10,804 bases of DNA, from positions 1-10,804 of the forward strand of contig DTSG01000308.1 in NCBI GenBank assembly GCA_012965455.1, given 5' to 3'. This document shows positions 1 to 6,236 of the stretch, piece after piece. The DNA comes from Planctomycetaceae bacterium (GTDB lineage Bacteria; Planctomycetota; Planctomycetia; Pirellulales; Pirellulaceae). The translations under genes and the position numbers were made by a program. The notes beneath the pieces are model-generated. The model was not told the DNA's origin. It did not search any database and saw only the letters and a list, made by a program, of their open reading frames with translations. Every line of letters begins with the position of its first letter. Position 1 is the stretch's first letter.

Positions 1-30
1 GTCATGTCCGACAATTCCCTGCCAACTCAT
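1..30 (-). CDS. holB: DNA polymerase III delta' subunit, N-terminal fragment (probable)
   Basis: Only the first ten codons are in the window, reading MSWQGIVGHD from an ATG at 30. This resembles the start of bacterial delta' clamp-loader subunits, where a W-x-x-I-x-G-H/Q motif precedes the AAA+ domain. The position supports the call: holB very often follows tmk directly, and here the ATG lies 5 bases past the tmk stop. A GGAG (43-46, minus strand) inside the end of tmk is a plausible ribosome binding site, 12 bases from the ATG. The delta' subunit is part of the clamp loader that places the sliding clamp on primed DNA. The identity rests on ten residues and on synteny, so another gene cannot be excluded. 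Confidence 0.55.
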   Translation of the reverse strand, partial: MSWQGIVGHD

Positions 31-35
31 CTAAA

Positions 36-659
36 TCAAATACTCCGTGATGGTAAGTTCAATCGTTCAGCGGCAATCTGTTGGATATCCGCCTGAATTT
101 CGCTGATCGTTCGATTCGCATCAATCACCTGAATCTCGTCTGGGTAGCGTGCCGCTTCTTGCAGAAACCCCTGCCGCACGTGTTCCATGTATTCTAACCC
201 CTGTGACTCGATGCGGTCTAATTCGCGATTCATTCTCTGGCGCGCCGCTGTCACATCCATGTCGAGCACAAACGTTAGTGCTGGCTGAATGCCTTGTGTT
301 GCCACGGCGCCAACTTGACGTACTAACTCGGGGTCCAATCCACCAGCATGACCTTGATATACAATGTTTGCTAATAAATACCGATCACACACCACTAACT
401 TTTCCTCAGCCAGTGCCGGTTTAATGATCTCCTCTACTAACTGTGTACGAGCGGTCATGTACAAAAACATCTCGCTGCGGCGGGCGATCGCCATGTCATG
501 TTTTTGCAATAGAATATCACGCAATGCATCGCCTAGGGCTGTGCTGCCTGGATCTCGGCAAAAGACGTATTCACACCCGAGGCTACTCAGCCATTGTGTA
601 AACAATTCGATCTGAGTAGATTTTCCTACTCCGTCAGTGCCATCAAAACTAACAAACAT
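36..659 (-). CDS. tmk: Thymidylate kinase
   Basis: Cytoplasmic enzyme that phosphorylates dTMP to dTDP with ATP, an essential step to dTTP. The 207 residues match the usual family length (about 200-215). The P-loop is at residues 7-15 (GTDGVGKST). The substrate motif at 34-40 reads CRDPGST, where TREPGGT is usual. The DR(Y/F) motif is at 92-94, followed by LLANIVYQG, where most members have one or two Ser/Thr before AYQG. The lid segment around 138-151 contains several Arg residues and ends in DRIE. The start is an ATG with AGGGGA (671-676, minus strand) 11 bases upstream. The next gene, probably holB, begins 5 bases after the TGA stop, so the two are likely co-transcribed. The motif differences look like lineage variants; the P-loop and the DR pair are intact. 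Confidence 0.96.
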   Translation of the reverse strand: MFVSFDGTDGVGKSTQIELFTQWLSSLGCEYVFCRDPGSTALGDALRDILLQKHDMAIARRSEMFLYMTARTQLVEEIIKPALAEEKLVVCDRYLLANIVYQGHAGGLDPELVRQVGAVATQGIQPALTFVLDMDVTAARQRMNRELDRIESQGLEYMEHVRQGFLQEAARYPDEIQVIDANRTISEIQADIQQIAAERLNLPSRSI

Positions 660-719
660 GTATTAGTTAATCCCCTGTTGCCTGCGTGCATTAACCAACA
701 CTGTTTTAACACATCTGGG

Positions 720-751
720 GCGCCATGAGAACTATCTACGATCATTGGCGC
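720..751 (-). terminator. Imperfect hairpin behind the efflux gene, possible terminator
   Basis: The arms 720-728 (GCGCCATGA) and 742-751 (TCATTGGCGC) are complementary with one bulged base and enclose a 13-base loop. The hairpin sits 34 bases past the stop of the minus-strand OEP gene and before tmk. It is the clearest stem in this 126-base gap. No T-run follows it on the minus strand, so it is not a textbook intrinsic terminator. It could be a processing or mRNA-stabilising stem, or chance. Confidence 0.35.
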
Positions 752-785
752 TAGAGCGGAGAAACGAACAGCATGCAGCACTTGC

Positions 786-2840
786 CTAAATATCAGAATC
801 TGAGGTCGGTTTCGCCGGCGTTGGTACCGCGGGGCTAAAATCTAACATCGGCGGTGTTGCCGGCAATGTGGGCTTGTCGGACTTTGCCTCATCTTTACTT
901 CCACCATCAGCCTCGGGTTCCACTGCGTCCGCTAGATCTTGCGTCGCTAGTGTTTCCAACGTTCCGCGGCTGATCACGCCCGGACGAGTAAACCCATAAT
1001 CCAAATATCGGCTCGCATCACGTTGGCGGGCACGATCCATCGCATCCGCATATGCTTTACCGGGCCACGCACCTTCGGATAAGTGAATATCGTTGTACTC
1101 CAGCAGAGTTCCCTTGCGGAAATGAACGTCAGCGATCGCTTTGGTGTAAGCACCCAATACTCGGTAATAATCTGTCTGAGCTTGAGCGTGTCGTCGTTGT
1201 GCTTGCAAAACCTGATCAAGCGTTGTCTTACCGCCTTTGTAAAGGGCCACCGCTGAATCAACTTCTTTCTGTGAAATCGCCCAACGATTATAATGCAATT
1301 GAGCTTGGCGATGATTGTAGTCCAAATTCTTCATTGCCGTTGCTAATAAGTGTGATGTATTGAGTTCCATATCATCCAAGCGAACCATATCACGTTTCAG
1401 ATTAAGTTGTGCGTTGCGAACAGCCGCGAGTTCTTGGCGAGCACCAATTCGAGGCGGCCGAATATCAATTCCAATTCGCAGTTCTTGGTGATTGCCATCG
1501 GTTAATCCCTCCCATGCCGTTGATCCTGGAGCAACAAATTTCAAACCATTCGGTTCCGCGCTAATCAGCTCGTCGCCGTAACCTAACCAGCGATATAAGG
1601 CGACTAGGTTAACCTGTGGTAAGGTGTTGTGTCGTGCGAGCTTTAACTCCAATTGGCGGCGTTTAATGGCCCATTTTTGTTGCCGCAATTCCACACTTCG
1701 CAATAACGCTTCTTCATGCGACTCCTGCCAATCAAACACAACCTTGGCTTGAGTTGGCTCTTGGGATGGCCGAATGACGCGTCCGTCGGATGCCGAAAGT
1801 CCCATCAACCAACGCAAACTTTGTTCTGCTCGCATCAAATCATTCCAAGCTGTTTCCACTTGAGCTTGGAAGAAAAAATACTGTTCCTGAGACTGGGCTT
1901 CAGCTTGTGCTGTTTCAATTCCACCAACGAATTTCTCGTAGGCTATTTTCCACGTTACCTGTGCACTATCTCGCGCAATGCGACTAGCTTCTAGGTTGCG
2001 GTAAGCTGTATACAAATCCCAATAGGTGTTCTCGACGTCCATCACCATATTGCGAACACTTGTTTCGAATATGGTAAGGCTCACATCAGTGTTTATTCTG
2101 GAAATCATAACTGGGATGCGATTAACCATCGTTCCATTGCCCCGCAGCAACGGTTGCGTGATCTCGCCTTCAATTGCGGTAAACCAATCTGAGGGCAACG
2201 CTCGCCCAAACCCGCGGTTGTTAGCATCGTAGATCGTTTGGTTTCTAAGTGTAAACTGAGTGCCTGTGGCGGCCCGCTTGGTCAAGGCAACATCGATGGT
2301 GCCTAAATCTTGCTTGAAATCAAACGGTGAAAATCCGAAATCGCTAGTATTCACGTTCTGAGGACGGTCCGTCTTCTGCCAAAACATGCTCGTTGTGAAT
2401 TGAGCGTCGAATGCGGAAAGAGCCGCTTGTACGCCGCTTTGCGGATCCGTCTCAAAAATCGCTGGGTCGTATACTGTCGCGGCACCAGCTGTCCGACCTG
2501 ACAAACCATCGGCAAATCCAAAAGGTGTAACAGAACCTAGGTTGCGAATGACTTTGCTGTTCTTGAGTGCGGTTTGTACTACTTCCTGAAGCGATAACTC
2601 CCAGGGTTTATCAAAATCTGGTTTGCTCAGCGAAATAGGCGCGCGCGTCCGAGCGACTTCTGTAATTGGTTGATGAGCAAGATCGGGATATTCAATTTCA
2701 AGCTCACTATCAACGTAGTGTGCCAATTCGCCACGTTCACGTAGATAAGACGTTTGTGATGCAGTGCACCCAGTCAGAATACTAATTGCTAATAATAGCA
2801 ATATTGTTGATCTAGATTGATGATTGACGGTCAGGGGCAC
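786..2840 (-). CDS. TolC/OEP-family outer-membrane efflux lipoprotein
   Basis: Outer-membrane channel component of a tripartite export system. With the GTG start at 2840 it has 684 residues. That start has AAGGT (2847-2851, minus strand) 6 bases upstream. The frame stays open to a GTG at 2864 (692 residues), which lacks a ribosome binding site. A lipoprotein signal is visible, with hydrophobic stretch ILLLLAISIL and lipobox LTGC (Cys25), so the protein is probably lipid-anchored as in OprM-type factors. Family signs are the first-repeat motif EITQPLLRGNG (about 226-236), a long helical stretch beginning ENTYWDLYTAYRNLEAS (about 270-286), and the second-repeat strand RIGIDIRPPRIGARQELAAV (about 455-474) followed by Ala/Gln-rich helix. 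It is longer than the usual 430-490 residues because of an N-terminal extension, an insert near 415-452 and an acidic/Pro-rich tail (about 632-684). No membrane-fusion or inner-membrane pump gene lies beside it, so substrate and partners are unknown. Confidence 0.85.
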   Translation of the reverse strand: MPLTVNHQSRSTILLLLAISILTGCTASQTSYLRERGELAHYVDSELEIEYPDLAHQPITEVARTRAPISLSKPDFDKPWELSLQEVVQTALKNSKVIRNLGSVTPFGFADGLSGRTAGAATVYDPAIFETDPQSGVQAALSAFDAQFTTSMFWQKTDRPQNVNTSDFGFSPFDFKQDLGTIDVALTKRAATGTQFTLRNQTIYDANNRGFGRALPSDWFTAIEGEITQPLLRGNGTMVNRIPVMISRINTDVSLTIFETSVRNMVMDVENTYWDLYTAYRNLEASRIARDSAQVTWKIAYEKFVGGIETAQAEAQSQEQYFFFQAQVETAWNDLMRAEQSLRWLMGLSASDGRVIRPSQEPTQAKVVFDWQESHEEALLRSVELRQQKWAIKRRQLELKLARHNTLPQVNLVALYRWLGYGDELISAEPNGLKFVAPGSTAWEGLTDGNHQELRIGIDIRPPRIGARQELAAVRNAQLNLKRDMVRLDDMELNTSHLLATAMKNLDYNHRQAQLHYNRWAISQKEVDSAVALYKGGKTTLDQVLQAQRRHAQAQTDYYRVLGAYTKAIADVHFRKGTLLEYNDIHLSEGAWPGKAYADAMDRARQRDASRYLDYGFTRPGVISRGTLETLATQDLADAVEPEADGGSKDEAKSDKPTLPATPPMLDFSPAVPTPAKPTSDSDI

Positions 2841-3076
2841 AGTTTTACCTTGCAATAACAGCACAAATAAACGGTTCGACTATTTTTTAACTCGATATAC
2901 CAAATCAGCTGATATATCCCCCCCTACATAACCACCTACCTTAAAACAGGTACGAAACGTGCAATCCGTAACGGCTTTGCGTTAAATGGTAGAGCAGAAA
3001 TCGTCCGTGATATTGACAAACTTGTACCAAAACACCGATAGAACTTAGTTTTTGGGGATTTGATTGCTACAGGATT
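2841..3076. other. Upstream region of the efflux gene with inverted repeats
   Basis: No gene is seen in this stretch between two minus-strand genes. It must hold the promoter of the OEP gene, but no convincing -35/-10 pair stands out. It contains a perfect 10-bp palindrome ATCAGCTGAT (2904-2913) flanked by GATATA (2894-2899) and TATATC (2913-2918), and a run of seven C (2918-2924). An imperfect inverted repeat centred on CCGTAACGG (2956-2983) lies about 95 bases behind the stop of the 3077-3553 gene. Either structure could be an operator, or the second a weak terminator. Nothing in the sequence decides this. Confidence 0.3.
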
Positions 3077-3553
3077 TTAGAGATACATCCCGAGAAAACC
3101 ACCTGCTTCATCCGATTCAGCAGTAATTTGTTCAATGCGATCACGCGTTGCTTGCAGGTCTCCAGCAGCGATATAGCGATCAAACTCGATTTTCACAGCT
3201 TCTTGCACACATTTCTCAAACCATTGCACAATTGGCTGCGTTAACCAATCACAAACGTCGCCCTCTAATTGGACCTCTAAATCAACTCGCTTCGTTTGAT
3301 CATCACTTTGGTTTGTGAGCACTGTTCCCTCGAATGAGAATTGAAGCATTCCAAGCTGAGCGTCATTGGTTAGGTGGTAAACAGCTTGCGCGTCGTACAA
3401 ATAATAAGTATTGAATACACCATGCCGCTCGATAGCCAATTTCACCTGCTCGCAACGTCGCTGATACTTGGGTGAGGCGTCTAAGGGAACATCCACACGT
3501 CCAACACTGCGCAATGGAAGGCAATCGAATGATATTTCAACCCATCTGTCCAT
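3077..3553 (-). CDS. Conserved hypothetical protein, planctomycete type
   Basis: Small soluble protein of 158 residues with no signal peptide or membrane segment, so probably cytoplasmic. I chose the ATG at 3553, which has AGGT (3564-3567, minus strand) 10 bases upstream. The frame is open to a TTG at 3562, too close to that site. Visible features are an N-terminal part with RWVEISFDCLPLRSV and DVPLDASPKY, an aromatic stretch YYLYDAQAVYHLTN (about 50-63), then strand-like segments GMLQFSFEGTV and VDLEVQLEG, a helix with CDWLTQPIVQWFEKCVQEAV (101-120) and EFDRYIAAGDLQATRDRIEQ (123-142), and an end GGFLGMYL. The strand-then-helix layout suggests a compact alpha/beta domain. It resembles, from memory, an uncharacterised protein found in many planctomycetes. 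No catalytic motif is evident and I assign no function. It stands alone, with about 220 bases of non-coding sequence on each side. Confidence 0.75.
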   Translation of the reverse strand: MDRWVEISFDCLPLRSVGRVDVPLDASPKYQRRCEQVKLAIERHGVFNTYYLYDAQAVYHLTNDAQLGMLQFSFEGTVLTNQSDDQTKRVDLEVQLEGDVCDWLTQPIVQWFEKCVQEAVKIEFDRYIAAGDLQATRDRIEQITAESDEAGGFLGMYL

Positions 3554-3774
3554 CACACACAAAACCTATCTATAGAGAGAGTACCTGTGACCGTTAAGAT
3601 ACCACTAGTGATACATGTTTGCCACATAAGACTGCCACAAAACATATGCATTCGGGTTTGAAATAATACCCATATCGCATTGACGGTTGGTCACGAGAAG
3701 CATGCCAAGTTTTTACCATCATCCAAAATTGAATAACTTCTGCCTACTGAATATTCGGCAGCAAACTCCTAACC

Positions 3775-5892
3775 CTATTCGCTCGGCTTACCCAGATTAT
3801 AAGACAACATTAGCCAGCCATTATCTGCGACGAGTTGCTGCAAAATCAGATTTCCAGCATTCTCCCATTGCCCAGGCAGTTTGATTCCACCTTGGCCAAC
3901 AATGTCATCTTTAAAAAGAGCATTGAATTTCTTGCTCATGACGGTTTTTGTAGCAACTTGAATGACCGTCAACGCCTTGCGGGCCAAAAAGTCAACTGCC
4001 ACATCACCAACACGTTGTAACCGCATTCCAGTCTCAGTCTTTTCAACATTATAGGTCGCAGCAATTCGAATGGGCTCCTTAATCAATCGTTTACCGTCAC
4101 GAAACTGCTGTCCTTGAATAGCGATTACAATTTGGTTATTGCGAAATCCGACGCTAATCGGTTGTGTATTGGAAAACGTTATCGCCCAACTCTTTTTACC
4201 CGGTCCGGTTTTCAATTCATCAGGAATTTCTGCTCCAAATCGAGTCATATGTTCAACCAATTTTTCATCGGTCAACTCTACACCACCAATTACAACTTCG
4301 GTGAAGTTGCGGACAAACGACTCGTGTAGCCTCAACGACACATCTGTCTTCTTATTCAGCGCTGGCGGCTCTGAGGACGCAGCAAGCTGATAACGACCAG
4401 TCTGCAACAGATGCAAATTGACAGACTCTGTAGTCGACGAAGTGTTGAACTGTTCGGGAAATCCACCTCGCCGGAGCAACGGATCACGGATTTTGGTTTT
4501 GTATCCATCGATTACCTCACTAAGCATTTCTACTACATTCGCATCCATTTCCTTGGTTACGGAATCCACAGACAACTGAGAAGCTGCTTCTTCATTATCC
4601 GAGCGGCCTTTAATAAACTTCGTTTTGGCAATGGACTCATAAGCCGATGAAGGAGCATCAATACTGCCTAATTCAAGCTTGGTTGTTGCTGTTGCCGTTG
4701 CCGGAGAATCCGTGAATCCATACTTATCAAACGATATTCTTTTTTCTGCATGAACTATCGTTGTCCCGTTCGTATTCACAGTCACACCTGATTTTTCTGC
4801 TACATTCTTGCTTAAAATCGTACCGTCCATCATCACATTAATCGTCGCCCGCTGACTGTTCTCCGCTAACGCATATGAGACTTGCCCCTTCATCGTTGCA
4901 ACTCCCTTGACAGGCACTCCCTTGACGACCTGTTCAACATCCTGAGTCTGATCGACGATTCGTTTTTCACCAGAAGATATTAGGTGCTTAGATACATGCA
5001 CGAAAATATTGGGTTGGTAAAAATGGTAACGCACTTCATTACGCAGATCTGCTGCCTGTTCCGCTCGTTCGAGCCAGCCAATGGCTCGCCCAATTTTCCA
5101 CGCATTCTCGTTGTTGGGTGTTTCCAAATAGCTTGTCAAGCTTTCGCCTAGACGAGCAACTTGGACTTCAAACATCTGCTCGCTCTTGGTGTTCTTGGTA
5201 AAGTAAATTGCATTCATATATGCCCGCAATGTCGTGCGTAGCTGAATAAACTCCGGCTGCTCTAGTCCTTCAACATCCGGCCCAAAGAATCCCTTTAACG
5301 ACCGATCCAATATCCCCAAACTAGGATCAGTCTTGGCCAGTTCTGCCACTAAACCGTCCCAATGGATTTGGGAATTCCAATCAAAATCTCCACCCTTGGT
5401 ATCTAAATAGGAAGTTAGCTTTTCAACTGCTGTATCAAGTGCCTGCCGATGCGTGGAGACCTGTTGCGACGTTAATGCCACATATTTAGGTGGATTCGAT
5501 TTTAGCTTCGTCAGTATCTGCTGCAAATTCAATGAAGGCAGCGACTGAACCCAACTCTCCAACCCTTGCCGTGTTTGCTCTGCCAATAACCGATGCTTTT
5601 TAGTCAGTTCTGGCAAGGCACTTATATAATGGTCGCGAATGGCAACGATTTCTGCTTTCCGAGCTGACTTACCTTTATTTAAAACAGCACTGAGCTGATC
5701 ATAATTCAGCACAGACTTTAATTCATCTTTCCAACGGTCTTTTTTTTGCCCGTCGATTAACTGCCGTGAAGTTGATTCTGTTTTCTTGATGGCAGCAGCA
5801 AGATCATCCCCCGTCGCACTTTGTGGGCCGACAAGCCCCACCAATAACAACAACAAACCGTACGCTATTTTCTCAGATACTCTACGCGTCAT
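3775..5892 (-). CDS. Large secreted hypothetical protein, planctomycete type
   Basis: Exported protein of unknown function with 705 residues. The ATG at 5892 is chosen because GGGAG (5900-5904, minus strand) sits 7 bases upstream and the protein then opens with a good signal peptide: MTRRVSEK, a hydrophobic LLLLLVGLVG core, and a likely cleavage near SATG-DD (about residue 28). The frame stays open for 47 more codons upstream, but those read like non-coding sequence and would bury the signal. After cleavage, about 30-300 is rich in helix-forming, charged sequence (for example VEKLTSYLDT, AIGWLERAEQAADLRNEV). From about 300 to the end it is mostly beta-like, with an Ala/Thr-rich segment SPATATATTK and the stretches LRLHESFVRNF and SWAITFSNTQPISVGFRNN. 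There is one internal Cys-free mature chain, no lipobox and no second membrane segment, so it is probably periplasmic or surface-exposed. I recall the pattern from planctomycete hypothetical proteins and know no function. It is read away from the DUF11 lipoprotein gene. Confidence 0.8.
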   Translation of the reverse strand: MTRRVSEKIAYGLLLLLVGLVGPQSATGDDLAAAIKKTESTSRQLIDGQKKDRWKDELKSVLNYDQLSAVLNKGKSARKAEIVAIRDHYISALPELTKKHRLLAEQTRQGLESWVQSLPSLNLQQILTKLKSNPPKYVALTSQQVSTHRQALDTAVEKLTSYLDTKGGDFDWNSQIHWDGLVAELAKTDPSLGILDRSLKGFFGPDVEGLEQPEFIQLRTTLRAYMNAIYFTKNTKSEQMFEVQVARLGESLTSYLETPNNENAWKIGRAIGWLERAEQAADLRNEVRYHFYQPNIFVHVSKHLISSGEKRIVDQTQDVEQVVKGVPVKGVATMKGQVSYALAENSQRATINVMMDGTILSKNVAEKSGVTVNTNGTTIVHAEKRISFDKYGFTDSPATATATTKLELGSIDAPSSAYESIAKTKFIKGRSDNEEAASQLSVDSVTKEMDANVVEMLSEVIDGYKTKIRDPLLRRGGFPEQFNTSSTTESVNLHLLQTGRYQLAASSEPPALNKKTDVSLRLHESFVRNFTEVVIGGVELTDEKLVEHMTRFGAEIPDELKTGPGKKSWAITFSNTQPISVGFRNNQIVIAIQGQQFRDGKRLIKEPIRIAATYNVEKTETGMRLQRVGDVAVDFLARKALTVIQVATKTVMSKKFNALFKDDIVGQGGIKLPGQWENAGNLILQQLVADNGWLMLSYNLGKPSE

Positions 5893-6236
5893 TCTTATGC
5901 TCCCAAAATCCTTATTTGCATGATCAGATGAAAGATCGATCATCTCTTGTTCAATACATCCAACACATTGAAATTTCAATATGTAAGCGCTCGTTGATCG
6001 TGAATCTTTTGTCTTCAAAAAAATCAACATCAAACCGCACAGTATTCTTTCTCAGATTACCGATTCCCGCAAGTTCAACTTAGCTATCAAATCCCCCTGA
6101 ACTAACTGTTTTTCGCGTTTTATTCCATAATAAACCAAATTCAACTAAAACTCGTCTTACCTCCAAATACACTTTTCACGAATAATACGATTGCTGTTTT
6201 TCTTTACTTGTTCCTCGCCTCCACCAACACATCACT
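5893..6236. promoter_or_regulatory. Divergent intergenic region with promoters for both sides
   Basis: These 344 bases lie between the starts of a minus-strand and a plus-strand gene and should carry both promoters. The sequence is AT-rich with many A and T runs. No convincing sigma-70 hexamer pair stood out on either strand; the best plus-strand -10-like string is CATAAT at 6126-6131, without a matching -35. Inverted repeats are ATGATC/GATCAT (5920-5925 and 5938-5943), a long palindrome (5963-5984, listed separately) and TTTATT/AATAAA (6119-6134). The last 60 bases before 6237 are pyrimidine-rich and offer no Shine-Dalgarno match, unlike the minus-strand side. Confidence 0.5.
5963..5984. repeat. 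Near-perfect 22-bp palindrome, operator candidate
   Basis: The core ATTGAAATTTCAAT (5967-5980) is a perfect 14-bp palindrome. One mismatched pair outward, three further bases pair on each side (ACA at 5963-5965 with TGT at 5982-5984), so 20 of 22 positions are symmetric. It lies 71-92 bases upstream of the minus-strand start and about 250 bases from the plus-strand start. The symmetry fits a binding site for a dimeric regulator. As RNA it would form only a tight AT-rich stem without a proper loop, so a DNA-level role is more likely. It occurs once in this window as far as I can see. Confidence 0.4.

Noticed and set aside
3013..3041. TTGACA at 3013-3018 as a plus-strand promoter
   Set aside because: The only -10-like string at 17-18 bases (CGATAG/GATAGA) matches poorly, and the downstream gene is on the opposite strand.
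3740..3761. CTGCC/GGCAG hairpin just after the stop of the secreted protein gene, as a terminator
   Set aside because: The stem is only 5 bp with a 12-base loop and no real T-run follows on the minus strand.
4114..4650. Plus-strand open frames opposite the secreted protein gene
   Set aside because: Composition looks random, with no ribosome binding sites and no family motifs.
5893..6033. N-terminal extension of the secreted protein gene to an upstream ATG at 6033
   Set aside because: The ATG at 5892 has GGGAG 7 bases upstream and is followed at once by a signal peptide. The extension has no ribosome binding site and would bury the signal.
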